The notes under the pieces are model-generated. The model saw only the letters and a list, made by a program, of their open reading frames with translations. It made no database searches and was not told the origin of the DNA. Below, one piece after another: positions 42,040 to 51,852 of a stretch of DNA of 64,000 nt. The DNA lies in the NCBI RefSeq assembly GCF_023667495.1, contig NZ_JAMOZL010000001.1:310001-374000 (forward strand), written 5' to 3'. Source of the DNA: Dyadobacter sp. MSC1_007. Lineage in GTDB: Bacteria; Bacteroidota; Bacteroidia; Cytophagales; Spirosomataceae. The position numbers and the translations under genes are program-made. Position 1 is the stretch's first letter. Each line of letters begins with the position of its first letter.

Positions 42040-44319
42040 TTAATAGCAGCGGACTTCCATGAGTGACACCGGCACGTTGGGATTGGCGTTGCGTAACTTA
42101 ATTTTCAGGGAGTTGACGGTCACGGACTTCGGTAATATAATGCTTCGTTTGGTCAGATGGTTGCCGGTGATAGTCCCGATAAGCTGACCCTGGCCATCGC
42201 AAACCTCAACCTCACTTACACAGAAGGGCATTTCGGTTTCCGGATGCACGTAAATAACGTTCTCCATTGGGTGATCAAAATCAGTATCAAATACAAATTC
42301 CAGCCTGGTGATGCGTTGCGGCGCCGCCCAGTTGATGAACAAAGACGGGGACGGGTCTTCTGTATCTGCAACCCATGCATTAGGGCCAGCAATCGGCCGG
42401 TGAAGACAATTCAAGAGGTTTTTAGTACCAAAAAGGTCAATCGGTTTGCTCAGCTCAAATGCAATATTACGGCCTTCCGGTCTTCGTTGCGGGCACCAGA
42501 ATTCAAAAGTATCCACCCCAAGATCCTCCGTGGGTTCCTGCTTGCCATAATTTGAAACGGCCGGGTTAGTTGCATTGAAAACCGTCAGCAAGCCGGTAAT
42601 GCGTTTTTCACTGTATTGAATTTTAATATTTTCATTTTTCAAGAAACACACAAAAGCATAACACTCCTGCTCGAAACCGGCATTCCAGTCGAGCACGACC
42701 TGGTGCTTACCCTTGGTCAGATGGTAGGACTTCGTTTCCAAAGTGACATCCGGCGTATGATTGAAAACCTTACTGCTTTTCCGAAGTTCGACGGTCAGGT
42801 CGGTATCCTGCAATGCTTCCATCCAAACGCTGACCGTGGGCATTGTACCACTAACGGGCAGCATCTGGGCGACAGAATGTTCAATCGTTTTCCAATGGTT
42901 TGAGCCAGTTAGACCGGTCAATTTCAGTACGGACGACGCGGATACCGATGCTTTTGTAATGAGGTTTTCCTGGTCAAAAATGTCAGTTTGAGGCAAATAT
43001 TGGCCGGAACGCCATAATTTAAGTTGTAATTCTTTCAAATGCTTTTCACCAACTTCCCGGGGCGAGCAATTGTGCTTTTTTGCAACCGCAGCCGCAATCG
43101 CAACCGCCTGTCCACCCGTTGCGCTGGTCGCCATGACCCGTGTAGACGCGAATGCAACGTGCGTGGCGCTGATGATGCGGCCAGCGATGAAGAGATTATC
43201 GATATTTCTGCTGTAAAAACACCGGTAGGGGATCGGATACACGCCTTTGCTATGCCATTGATTACAGCCGTCCTGATCGCTGTACACGCCGTCGGCAGGG
43301 TGGAGATCGAGGCTCCATCCGCCGAAAGCGACAGTATCTTCAAACTTTCGCTGCTCAACGATATCCTGCTGTTTGATCAGATAATCCCCCTCAAAACGGC
43401 GGCTTTCGCGCTTGCCAGGGATCGTGCCGACCCATTCCAGTGTCATGTTTTCAGACTCGGGAAATGCGCCTGAATTTTTAATGTAATTCCAGGCGCCATA
43501 AACCACCTTCCAAAGCTCCCATTTGATCTTTTCAGTGTCATGGACCGTGTCGAGGCGGCCACCATATTCGAGCCACCATAACCGGCAGCCAAAATCTTTG
43601 GGATTGAATGTCTTATAGCGCGGAATTTCGGTGATATCCTGCAATGCAAATGAAGGCGGCACGAACTTCACAGGCCTGCCCGCATCTTTGGAATAGAAAT
43701 ACATGGAATGCCCCAAAAGCTCACCGTAAGCCTTATCCGGCGCAAATTTTTCACCAAACTCTTCCATTGATTCAGCTCCCATTCGGAAAGCAGCACCCGC
43801 AAGAAAACCTACAATGCCGTCGCCCGAGGAATCGCAGAAAAGTGGCGCGGTTAGTGCGTATCTCGTGCTGTTTTGGCTGCAAAATGCATGTACAGCTACA
43901 ATTTCGTCGGTATTGGTATTTTGTTTTTTATCAAGATCAAAAACGGCGGTATTCAAAAGCAGCGTAATGTTTTCCTCCTGGACCACTTTTTCCAGTAAAA
44001 CTGTATCGAAAATGAGTGGGTTACCGTCGGGATTGCGGTGAATGTTTTCCAGCATAATCTCGTCGATCACACCGCCCTCGCGCGCCCAGCGATTGTTGTT
44101 GCCCATATGGGAGGTGGCGCCCAGGATCCAGAGCCTTACTTCGCTGGAACAGTTTCCGCCCAGCACCGGCCTGTCTTGTACTAATATCACGCTCAGTCCC
44201 GCCCTGGCAGCGGTAATGGCACCGCAAGTACCGGTTAATCCTCCGCCTACAATTACCAGATCAGCGTTGAGTGAAATGGTTTTTGGTTCTCTTTTGTGTG
44301 TTGAATCTGCTATTATCAT
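42040..44319 (-). CDS. FAD-dependent oxidoreductase (PF12831 type), cytosolic, with C-terminal beta domain
   Basis: A 759-residue flavoprotein without a signal peptide. The dinucleotide fold is ADLVIVGGGLTGTCGAITAA (about 21-40), followed by QDRPVLGGNCSSEVRLW, a pattern of the FAD_oxidored family often mislabelled xanthan lyase; FCDSSGDGIVGFLAGAAFRM and RCFYSRNIDNLFIAGRIIS are further conserved blocks. The last about 270 residues are beta-rich and resemble a carbohydrate-binding sandwich (ITRLEFVFDTDFDHPMENVI). Substrate unknown. It is the last gene of the polysaccharide locus and a paralogue of the exported enzyme at 51853. Confidence 0.85.
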   Translation of the reverse strand: MIIADSTHKREPKTISLNADLVIVGGGLTGTCGAITAARAGLSVILVQDRPVLGGNCSSEVRLWILGATSHMGNNNRWAREGGVIDEIMLENIHRNPDGNPLIFDTVLLEKVVQEENITLLLNTAVFDLDKKQNTNTDEIVAVHAFCSQNSTRYALTAPLFCDSSGDGIVGFLAGAAFRMGAESMEEFGEKFAPDKAYGELLGHSMYFYSKDAGRPVKFVPPSFALQDITEIPRYKTFNPKDFGCRLWWLEYGGRLDTVHDTEKIKWELWKVVYGAWNYIKNSGAFPESENMTLEWVGTIPGKRESRRFEGDYLIKQQDIVEQRKFEDTVAFGGWSLDLHPADGVYSDQDGCNQWHSKGVYPIPYRCFYSRNIDNLFIAGRIISATHVAFASTRVMATSATGGQAVAIAAAVAKKHNCSPREVGEKHLKELQLKLWRSGQYLPQTDIFDQENLITKASVSASSVLKLTGLTGSNHWKTIEHSVAQMLPVSGTMPTVSVWMEALQDTDLTVELRKSSKVFNHTPDVTLETKSYHLTKGKHQVVLDWNAGFEQECYAFVCFLKNENIKIQYSEKRITGLLTVFNATNPAVSNYGKQEPTEDLGVDTFEFWCPQRRPEGRNIAFELSKPIDLFGTKNLLNCLHRPIAGPNAWVADTEDPSPSLFINWAAPQRITRLEFVFDTDFDHPMENVIYVHPETEMPFCVSEVEVCDGQGQLIGTITGNHLTKRSIILPKSVTVNSLKIKLRNANPNVPVSLMEVRCY

Positions 44320-44367
44320 CGTGTTAGGCTTAATATGTCATGATTTGCCAGCCTTCTGCCGGTGGCA

Positions 44368-46413
44368 TTATTTAAGGTCAATGTCAGTTTGGGTGGTGAT
44401 AAATCCGGTTGGTTTTGTGACGGTCAGATGTATGCTTTTGTCAAAACCGTGGATCGGGACTATAATGTCTTTGCTTTCACCGGGGTTGAGGTCAGGTAAT
44501 GCGATGTTGGCGTCACCGGCTTTCAGCATATACCCTTTAATTGGATGTGCCGGAAAATCTCCGCGGCATGTCACTTTCACAACCAGTTGATGAACTCCCT
44601 GTTCACCGGTTTTGAAGCTTGCTTTTTCCAGCGTCACAGGCGACATTTCGCGCTGATGGACGGGATAGGCAGCTCTTGGCGAGCGTTCGGGGCCAACAAT
44701 TCCCCACGGCCGGAAACCGTTCGGATTCGTGCCAAAGAGCTTGCTGCGATAATCATTATAAGTCCACCAGGATGCGCCGACTACAAACGGCCGCTTGCGG
44801 ATTTCAGCCATTACATCCATTAAATGCTGTGCCTGGCCAGCCTCACCGCCTTTTCCGTCCGAACGCGTACCCCATTCGCTGATGAAAACCGGCTTGTTGG
44901 GATAAAGCTTGTGAATATGATCCAGCGCCTTCGCGTGGCCGCCGTAGGTATTGGTAGAAACAAAATCGACATACTGGCTGGCTTCGTCTTCCGGCTTTTC
45001 AGGCAGCGAATTCAGGAGCATGCTTGCGAAGGTGTACAGGCGTGTGGGGTCGAGCTCGCGGGCGTAGGCGATCATATCTTTGGTCCAGCGCTGGCCGCCA
45101 GGCTTGGTGGACAGGTATTCATTACCGACGCTGTAAGCGATCACGCTTGGGTGGTTCCAATCGCGTTCGACCATTTCACGGAACTGCGCCCGGAATTTGA
45201 CCCGCATCGAGTCATTATCCATTTGCTTGGGTGTAAGCTGCCAGTTACCGGCCTCGGTGATGATCAGCATGCCATAGCGATCGGCGAGATCGTAAAAGTA
45301 TTCAGAAGGCGTATAATGCGTCAGGCGCTGGAATTCCATACCGGCCTCTTTCATCAACCTAAAATCCTTTTCTATGAGCCAATCAGGCTCCAATGAGCCA
45401 AGACCCGGATAATCGATCACGCGGTTGCCGCCACCAACTTTCACCGGTTTACCATTTAGGAGAATCTGCGTGTTGCTGACCTCGATTTTTCTAATCCCGA
45501 AATTGGATGAAAGCGTATCAGCGCCGATAATAGTTTTTAGTTCATAGAGGTTCGGCTGATCCAAATCCCACAGTTTCACCTGGGCAGCTGTCAATGCCGC
45601 TTCCGCTTCAATGACAGCCGTTTGTCCTGAGGCAATGCTTTCCGTCTTCGTTTTCCAGCGTAGCGTTAGTGGTTTTTTGTCTTGCAAAACTGTCATTTCA
45701 AGTTTTGGCGTTGCCGCATTTGCAGAAGCATTCCGCACCCTCACTTTGGCTTTTACCACGGAAGTTCCTTTTGCAAGATCAGGCAGGGTTTCGATTTTTA
45801 CATTCTCAGTATAAACTTCCGGCTCAATGGTAAGGTAAACCGGCCGGATCAGGCCCCCATAATTCACCCAACCCACAAATCCATCGTTTATATCTCCATT
45901 ATCTTTAATGCCGGGAATCGTATTGGTTTTCCAGGTATCATTATTGACTGCTACCACCAGCAGGTTATCGCCGTCTTTCAACAGGTCGGTCACGTCAAAA
46001 TTGAATGGCGTGTAACCGCCCTCATGCTCCCCGACTTTCTGACCATTAAGCCAGACATTTGTTTTATAGTAGGCCGCATCGAAATGCAGTACCACCCGTT
46101 TGCCGGTCGTGCGTTTCCAGGCGAAAGTCTTGCGATACCAGGCCGTACCAGTATAAAACTCATAGCGCCGATCGATCGAAAAGCAATGCGGTACAGTAAC
46201 CTTGTCCTGGCGGTTTTCCTGCGCAATTCCTTCGCGGTACCACTGATTCGCCATGCCAAGTCCGGCAGGGTCCAGCAGAAACCACCATTCCCCATTCAGC
46301 GGAATTGCATTCGGTTGCCGGATATGGTATCGGGCCGCGTTCGGCTGCGCAGCAAGCAGCGTGCAGGTTAGAGATAAGAGGATTATGGAGGCTAAAAGGG
46401 TTAGGCGTCTCAT
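44368..46413 (-). CDS. Glycoside hydrolase family 2 enzyme, secreted
   Basis: About 681 residues. From the ATG at 46413 it has a signal peptide (MRRLTLLASIILLSLTCTLL, then AAQPNA), a sugar-binding jelly roll (LNGEWWFLLDPAGLGMANQW), an Ig-like domain and a TIM barrel. Catalytic residues: acid/base E432 in YSVGNEY and nucleophile E513 in PVFISEWGTR. GH2 covers beta-galactosidases, mannosidases and glucuronidases; the HYTPSEYFYDLADRYGMLII region looks more beta-glucuronidase-like but the specificity is not certain. An in-frame extension to 46605 reads through intergenic repeats and is not real. Confidence 0.87.
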   Translation of the reverse strand: MRRLTLLASIILLSLTCTLLAAQPNAARYHIRQPNAIPLNGEWWFLLDPAGLGMANQWYREGIAQENRQDKVTVPHCFSIDRRYEFYTGTAWYRKTFAWKRTTGKRVVLHFDAAYYKTNVWLNGQKVGEHEGGYTPFNFDVTDLLKDGDNLLVVAVNNDTWKTNTIPGIKDNGDINDGFVGWVNYGGLIRPVYLTIEPEVYTENVKIETLPDLAKGTSVVKAKVRVRNASANAATPKLEMTVLQDKKPLTLRWKTKTESIASGQTAVIEAEAALTAAQVKLWDLDQPNLYELKTIIGADTLSSNFGIRKIEVSNTQILLNGKPVKVGGGNRVIDYPGLGSLEPDWLIEKDFRLMKEAGMEFQRLTHYTPSEYFYDLADRYGMLIITEAGNWQLTPKQMDNDSMRVKFRAQFREMVERDWNHPSVIAYSVGNEYLSTKPGGQRWTKDMIAYARELDPTRLYTFASMLLNSLPEKPEDEASQYVDFVSTNTYGGHAKALDHIHKLYPNKPVFISEWGTRSDGKGGEAGQAQHLMDVMAEIRKRPFVVGASWWTYNDYRSKLFGTNPNGFRPWGIVGPERSPRAAYPVHQREMSPVTLEKASFKTGEQGVHQLVVKVTCRGDFPAHPIKGYMLKAGDANIALPDLNPGESKDIIVPIHGFDKSIHLTVTKPTGFITTQTDIDLK

Positions 46414-46434
46414 TGATATGTTGTTTGTTACCGA

Positions 46435-46502
46435 TATTGCGTCCCTACCGGGACGGTTGATTGTTGTATGTTTTTTACCAAGATTGCGTCCCTGCCGGGA
46501 CG
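46435..46502. repeat. Two short palindromic repeats, TTGCGTCCCTRCCGGGACG
   Basis: ATTGCGTCCCTACCGGGACGG (46435-46455) and ATTGCGTCCCTGCCGGGACG (46483-46502) are near-identical copies, each an imperfect palindrome (CGTCCC and GGGACG arms). They fill the spacer between the symporter and GH2 genes. Confidence 0.8.
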
Positions 46503-46507
46503 TTTGC

Positions 46508-48223
46508 TTATCCTGCTGCGACCTGCTTCTCATTTGGTGCCGCCAAAACCACCTTCCTGGCCGCCGAAAACGGAATCCAGCTTGATAGCAGCACCACCGT
46601 TGCAACGCTCGCTGTGATCACAGTGCCAGCGGTTGTCAGAAAACTCAATATGTAAAGCATGACCGCAGTAAACAGCAGTGCGCCTGCGATTACCTGTAAG
46701 CCGAAGCGGTTTTGTTTCTTGATCTCAATGGTTTCTTCTTGTTCGGCCACGGTAGCAGCGTCTCTCCGTTGGTCTCTCGATAGCTGGTAAATCGTATATT
46801 CCGGTGCAATCACATTCCGGGATCTTGCCCATAGTTCGTAGGCTAGCAATAGCAGCAGCGGAAGCCCAACACCGACGATGGTTTCCATGCCACGAGAAAG
46901 TTTGAAATCGAGCAGGAGCGGGGCGAGTGTTTTGAAAAACAAATTAACACACAGCCCGATACCAGTCACCCATAGCGTTGTTCGACCGTTGAGCCTTTTT
47001 GAAAACAATGCCCAAAGCGGCGGAGCGAGCAATGGACCTCCGGAAATGGCCGAAATACTCAGAACTACTTCCACAATGCCGCCAGCTGCCGGTACCAGCA
47101 ATGCAATGCCGATCATGCCTAGTCCAAAGAACCACGACGACCCTCTCGCGACACGTATCAGCTGCCGGTCAGATGCGCGGGGGTTGACCATTCCTTTGTA
47201 TATATCATTCGTAAAAACCGCAGAAACGACATTCAATGCGGTATTAGCGCTTGCAGAAGTAGAGAAATACATACCGGTAAGCATCAGGCCGAGCAGACCG
47301 GGAGGTAATACCAGCTTGCAGATCATCAGATAGGCATTCTCGGTGTCCAGACCGGTCAATGCAGGATTAATAGCCTTGTAAATCATTGGCGGAAACATCC
47401 AGATCACCGGGCTGATCAAATACAGCCCTGCAAACAGGAAAGCCACTTTTTTGGCCGATTTCTCGCTGTCAACACTTGTGTAGCGCTGCACCATCGTCCA
47501 GTTACCGCCGATGTAGCAGATATGGTAGATCACAAATGCGGCGACAAAACCGATGGTATATTCACCGTTGAGGAGATTGAAAAAATCGTCAGGCACATTG
47601 TTAGTAAATCCTTTCCACCCGCCGACTTTGTCAAACGAAAGCGGTAAAAGGATGAAGACGGCGGCAGATAGCACCACAAATTGCAGAATATCGGTCACCA
47701 TCACGGCCCAAAGTCCGCCGACTGCGGTATAGGCGATCATAAAAAGGCCTAACCCGATGGTACAAGGCACAAGCGGAAGATCCAGGGACGCACTTACGAG
47801 CTTAGCGACAGGGTATAATACAGAGCCTTTGATGAACACCGAAACCAGCGTAAATATGAAAATGTAGGTCTTCTGAACAGACAATCCGAGCCGTTCGCGG
47901 ATAAATTCCGCCGCAGTCAGCGCACCCGTTCTTTTCCAGCGCGGTGCCAGATAAAGCGCAGTCACCAGCGCTCCAATGCACATTGTCCATTGAATCGTGA
48001 TCGCCACCCAGCCGTGCTTGTAGGCAATGGAACCCCAGGCCACAAAAGTGCCTGCTGAGAAGAAACTCATAAAAAGTGACAACCCGCCGATAAACCACGG
48101 CACGGCCTCGCCCCCCGCGAAAAAGGATTTAAGGTTCCGGCCGGTCCGGGCAAACAACATTCCAATGCCCATCACGAATGCGGAAAAGACGAGAATGACA
48201 ATGGTATCGATGGAATTATTCAT
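46508..48223 (-). CDS. Sodium:solute symporter (SSS family)
   Basis: A 571-residue membrane protein with about 13-14 helices. SSS-family features are FFAGGEAVPWFIGGLSLFMS near the start, AYTAVGGLWAVMVTDILQFV in helix 6, and YFSTSASANTALNVVSAVFT. It presumably imports a sugar or other product released by the glycosidases and oxidoreductases of this locus with sodium. Confidence 0.9.
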   Translation of the reverse strand: MNNSIDTIVILVFSAFVMGIGMLFARTGRNLKSFFAGGEAVPWFIGGLSLFMSFFSAGTFVAWGSIAYKHGWVAITIQWTMCIGALVTALYLAPRWKRTGALTAAEFIRERLGLSVQKTYIFIFTLVSVFIKGSVLYPVAKLVSASLDLPLVPCTIGLGLFMIAYTAVGGLWAVMVTDILQFVVLSAAVFILLPLSFDKVGGWKGFTNNVPDDFFNLLNGEYTIGFVAAFVIYHICYIGGNWTMVQRYTSVDSEKSAKKVAFLFAGLYLISPVIWMFPPMIYKAINPALTGLDTENAYLMICKLVLPPGLLGLMLTGMYFSTSASANTALNVVSAVFTNDIYKGMVNPRASDRQLIRVARGSSWFFGLGMIGIALLVPAAGGIVEVVLSISAISGGPLLAPPLWALFSKRLNGRTTLWVTGIGLCVNLFFKTLAPLLLDFKLSRGMETIVGVGLPLLLLLAYELWARSRNVIAPEYTIYQLSRDQRRDAATVAEQEETIEIKKQNRFGLQVIAGALLFTAVMLYILSFLTTAGTVITASVATVVLLSSWIPFSAARKVVLAAPNEKQVAAG

Positions 48224-48256
48224 AGGCTTTCGGCTTTCAGCGATCAGCTGTCGGCT
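48224..48256. repeat. Single-arm relative of the GGCTTTCAGC spacer repeat
   Basis: GGCTTTCGGCTTTCAGC and later CAGCTGTCGGC form a short imperfect hairpin in the 36-base gap between the six-hairpin and symporter genes. CGGCTTTCAGC is shared with the repeat at 33023-33093. Confidence 0.5.
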
Positions 48257-48259
48257 TTT

Positions 48260-50836
48260 TTAATTATAGTTAAGTTGAAGCGTCCTGATCCCAAATGCAG
48301 GAAGTTTGATATTGCTAATAGCTGCTTTTTGATTCGTTTCGGCCCATTTTAAAGTTACAGTTGCGTTTTCGGCAATTTTGCCGTTGTCTATTTTGAGGTT
48401 GAAAGTCGTGGGTTGCGGGCTGTTGTTGAGCAGCGTCACATAGTAAATGTTCTTTGTTTCTGATTTCGAAATGATAGGGTCAATGGATGGGTTGTCGGCT
48501 GTGGCAAGCCCTTCAACCATGACGAGATTCGCTTTGTCGCCATATACCGAGCCCGGAGCGAAGCCGTACGTTTGGTGCGGGCCGACTTTGGGGGTTACAA
48601 AACCGCGCGGGAATGTGATTTTACCGTTGGAGCGGAAAGTTGCTTCGGAAAGGAGGTAATCGGTGATCCAGCCGACCTGCCACCATGCGTGGTGCGGGTA
48701 GGGGCCGGCGCCGCGGTTCATTGCATTCCAATAGTAGGAGGCAACGCTCGTTTTGCTGTCCACAAATGCATCCCTGCCGATTGCCGACGACCGTGCCATG
48801 TCGGCAAACAGCTGCTCACCGGTTAGCTGGTACATTCGGATAAACATCCCCGCGTGACTTGCCAGCTGAATAGGGCCGTGGCGTGTAGCCGAACCAAATA
48901 TGCCGCCGTGTTCGAAACTAAGGCCGGTCTGGCTGATTTCCCAATCCTCACGGGCGGCACCGTTCACCGTTTTCGGGTTGTGGTTCGCAATAGGATGTGT
49001 GTAAATGGAAGAAGTGTAGACTTTGGCGCAGGTAATGGCCGCGTCCTGGTATTTTTTGTTTTGGGTAAAATCATAAAGATCCAGTAATGCCTGCGCCGAT
49101 TGTCCTGTTGCGAAATCCGGAGCATAACGCGCATCCCCGCAAACGCCCAGGAAAGCGCCCGTGTTGACGGCGTTCTGAATAAACCATTCGGCTCCTTTTT
49201 CTGCTGCTTTCAGGTATTTTTCATCTTTAAGAAGCCGGTAGGCGACGATCATACCATAAAAAGTAGGGCGTACATCCTTGATATCCTGGAAGATCTCCTT
49301 TTCAGTTTTGCGGTCATAGGCTACTGCCCAGCTGCCGTCATTCCGTTGCCAGCTCAGTAGTCGGTCGGCGCCGAGTTTCAGGCGGTTTCTCAATTCTGCA
49401 TTATCGGGCTCGAAAAGGAGCATGTTGCCTACATCCAGCATCACATAATAGGTCACGGCAATGGGTTCCACCACTTCACCCCATTCTTCGACAAACTTTT
49501 TCTTTTTGGCTAAATAATACTGACCCTCCACGGCTCCTTTGAAGTAACCTTCCTCGGTTTGCTGCTGGCCGAGTTTGAAGTTTTCGGCCGGGGGAAGCAC
49601 TTTTTGGGTCAATTCGGGATCCTTTGTCGCATTGGCAAGCATCCACATTGCGCCGTAATCCGAGTTTTTCATCGCGTCTTTATCCGAGCCGACAACGCCG
49701 CCCAAATAGGATTGTGCACCGATTTTCCTGCCTTTGAACTCCTCAATATTCCAGAGCGAAGTCGCCGGATCGGTGAGGTAATGGTGCATTTTCTCGATTC
49801 GGTCGGTCAGGGATTGTTTGCTTTGACGTAGAGCGAGGGTTTCTTTGAATTTGTAAATATCATTGGCAGCATGTTTTGTAGCCTGGAACCAGTCTCCGGC
49901 GATGAGGCTGTACCGGAACGAGTAGCTAAGTGTCTCACCCGCATTTCGCTCCGATTTATCCTCCCCCAAAACCGGGTAATACAATGTCGGGGAAAGTTGC
50001 GCTTTGCGGTCCATATGGGAGAGGCCGATAAACCAGTCGGTCTGCGTGATTTTGTCCTTTGCCCACGGATCGCGCGCCAAGCCAGGTTCAGGGATTACCG
50101 ACAATGTAATGCCGTCCTTATTGGTCACGAGCGGGCATAATGTGGACGCGCAACGCTCGCGATACACAACCGGACGCGCGGGAACGCCGTGACCGTATGC
50201 ATAGGCCAGGGCGAAATTCTTTTGTATAAAATTTCCCTGAAAATAACCTGGTACAGAGACCCAAGCCATTTGATCAACCTGTACCGATGCCAGGGTAGGG
50301 GTTGCAAGTGAGAAAAAGCCTTTCTTTTTCGGTGTCAAAGTCATTGTCACCTGGATGTCATTCGGAAAGCGGGGATCCAGTTTCCAGAGGGCGGTAACGG
50401 TGGCAACATCTGTTTCGGCCTTAAATTCCAGTCCATTATCCGTTACACTCGCGGTTTGCGGCTGAAAATGGATTGCCTGACCGGCTGTATTAAGCGACAC
50501 GCCAGTCGTGCTTTCCTTCCATTGCGTTTGCTGATAATGGTACTCGTCTTCGGGAAATTTTCCTCCGGTTATTTTTTCAAACGTTTCGGCCGCCTCTACT
50601 GACGGTTTGGTGTCAGAGTACAGCAAAGTGTATTCTCCCGACGGCACGAATGCATCGATCCATTTGCCGTCTTTTTTAACCTGAACCTTATCAACTTTTA
50701 ACACGCCGCCTGTTTCCTGCCACTGGACCTGAATATTATTGTTGAACAAAGCCTTGACGGACTTGTGCTGGGCGAAAGCAAAATTGCCTGTCAGGATGTA
50801 CAAAATAATGGGTAATGCTATTCTCAAATTTTTCAT
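48260..50836 (-). CDS. Secreted six-hairpin glycosidase-like protein of unknown specificity
   Basis: An 858-residue protein with signal peptide (MKNLRIALPIILYILTGNFA). The first about 300 residues are beta-rich (VQWQETGGVLKVDKVQVKKD). The middle and C-terminal parts are alpha-helical toroid in character: LLSWQRNDGSWAVAYDRKTE, YLKAAEKGAEWFIQNAVNTG, ATGQSAQALLDLYDFTQNKK, LASHAGMFIRMYQLTGEQLF. This resembles (alpha/alpha)6 glycosidases and lyases, but I cannot assign a family or catalytic residues. Its start overlaps the apbE stop as ATGA (50833-50836). Confidence 0.7.
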   Translation of the reverse strand: MKNLRIALPIILYILTGNFAFAQHKSVKALFNNNIQVQWQETGGVLKVDKVQVKKDGKWIDAFVPSGEYTLLYSDTKPSVEAAETFEKITGGKFPEDEYHYQQTQWKESTTGVSLNTAGQAIHFQPQTASVTDNGLEFKAETDVATVTALWKLDPRFPNDIQVTMTLTPKKKGFFSLATPTLASVQVDQMAWVSVPGYFQGNFIQKNFALAYAYGHGVPARPVVYRERCASTLCPLVTNKDGITLSVIPEPGLARDPWAKDKITQTDWFIGLSHMDRKAQLSPTLYYPVLGEDKSERNAGETLSYSFRYSLIAGDWFQATKHAANDIYKFKETLALRQSKQSLTDRIEKMHHYLTDPATSLWNIEEFKGRKIGAQSYLGGVVGSDKDAMKNSDYGAMWMLANATKDPELTQKVLPPAENFKLGQQQTEEGYFKGAVEGQYYLAKKKKFVEEWGEVVEPIAVTYYVMLDVGNMLLFEPDNAELRNRLKLGADRLLSWQRNDGSWAVAYDRKTEKEIFQDIKDVRPTFYGMIVAYRLLKDEKYLKAAEKGAEWFIQNAVNTGAFLGVCGDARYAPDFATGQSAQALLDLYDFTQNKKYQDAAITCAKVYTSSIYTHPIANHNPKTVNGAAREDWEISQTGLSFEHGGIFGSATRHGPIQLASHAGMFIRMYQLTGEQLFADMARSSAIGRDAFVDSKTSVASYYWNAMNRGAGPYPHHAWWQVGWITDYLLSEATFRSNGKITFPRGFVTPKVGPHQTYGFAPGSVYGDKANLVMVEGLATADNPSIDPIISKSETKNIYYVTLLNNSPQPTTFNLKIDNGKIAENATVTLKWAETNQKAAISNIKLPAFGIRTLQLNYN

Positions 50837-51843
50837 TTTTCCTGTATAAAATCTTTGATACCGTCGGTCATGAAGGACAATAATTGGCCCTCCTCATTGG
50901 TGTAAAGCATATAGACGTCGATATCTTTCCGGTTTTTTAAAAAGGTTTTGGTCGGTTCCAGGCCCATTACAAAGAATGCAGTGTCGTAGCCATCGGCCGT
51001 CATTGCGTCGCGGGCGAACACGGTGACACTTAACAGGTCTGTCTGTTCCATCGAACCTGTTCTGGGGTCGATAATGTGGTTGAAAGTCTGGCCGTTTTTG
51101 GTGAAATGGTTATGATAGTTGCCCGCAGTGGTCATCGCACGGTCCGACAATTTGACTGTGGCAACCAGTGCATTAGGTTTCATCGGATTTTCGATGCCCG
51201 TGACCCAGTGGTTGCCGCCGATTTTCTGCCCTGCGCAAAGCACCTCACCGCCAATCTCGACCATATATCGCGCAATGGCATTGTCACGAAGGAATTTGCC
51301 GATAATGTCAACAGAGTAACCCTGGGCAATGCCGTTGAAATCCAGTTTTACGCCCGGTTTTGTTTTTCGGACTGAAATTGAATCGAAGCGAATGTTTTTA
51401 AAACTCACGAGGGCTAATAGCGAATCGAGGTTTAGGTTTTCCGGGTCAAAAGTCTTGTTAGCTCCAAAACCATAAGCCTCCGCGAGCGGCATAATTGTCG
51501 GGTCAAATGCGCCACCAGTTGCATTGTAAATCTCTTCTGATCTTTTCAAAACCTGATAAAACCATCGCTGCCGTATTGTATGCGCATTGCCACTATTGAA
51601 TGCTGATAATTCGGAATCGGGGCGGTAAAGGGAAAGGCATTTGTCAAATTCGGTCAGGATGGAATCGATGGCTGGTTTGAAATTGCGGTTTTTTGGATCG
51701 TAATATTTAATGTGATAAGTAGTGCCTTGGGCCTCGCCGCTGATCGAGATCATAGCGGTTTCCCTCTCCGATACTGCCACTGATGTCAGCGGCAGCACGG
51801 ATAAGAAGAGGAAAGAAAACACTCCGGCAATTCTAAATATCAT
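50833..51843 (-). CDS. apbE: FAD:protein FMN transferase
   Basis: A 336-residue ApbE-family protein with a signal peptide (MIFRIAGVFSFLFLSVLPLT). Family markers: GEAQGTTYHIKYYD near the start, KLDFNGIAQGYSVDIIGKFL, MVEIGGEVLCAGQK, FNHIIDPRTGSMEQTDLLSV and AMTADGYDTAFFVMG (metal-binding C-terminal motif). ApbE attaches FMN covalently to a threonine in a D-x-x-[ST]-G-A-T type motif of exported proteins. The protein two genes upstream (53904-54833) carries DAKAGAT, a near match. Starts 9 bases after the FAD oxidoreductase stop and overlaps the next gene. Confidence 0.92.
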   Translation of the reverse strand: MIFRIAGVFSFLFLSVLPLTSVAVSERETAMISISGEAQGTTYHIKYYDPKNRNFKPAIDSILTEFDKCLSLYRPDSELSAFNSGNAHTIRQRWFYQVLKRSEEIYNATGGAFDPTIMPLAEAYGFGANKTFDPENLNLDSLLALVSFKNIRFDSISVRKTKPGVKLDFNGIAQGYSVDIIGKFLRDNAIARYMVEIGGEVLCAGQKIGGNHWVTGIENPMKPNALVATVKLSDRAMTTAGNYHNHFTKNGQTFNHIIDPRTGSMEQTDLLSVTVFARDAMTADGYDTAFFVMGLEPTKTFLKNRKDIDVYMLYTNEEGQLLSFMTDGIKDFIQEK

Positions 51844-51852
51844 GATCGCGTT

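Noticed and set aside
46414..46605. N-terminal extension of the GH2 frame by 64 codons
   Set aside because: It reads through two intergenic palindromic repeats and into the symporter gene end; a proper signal peptide starts at 46413.
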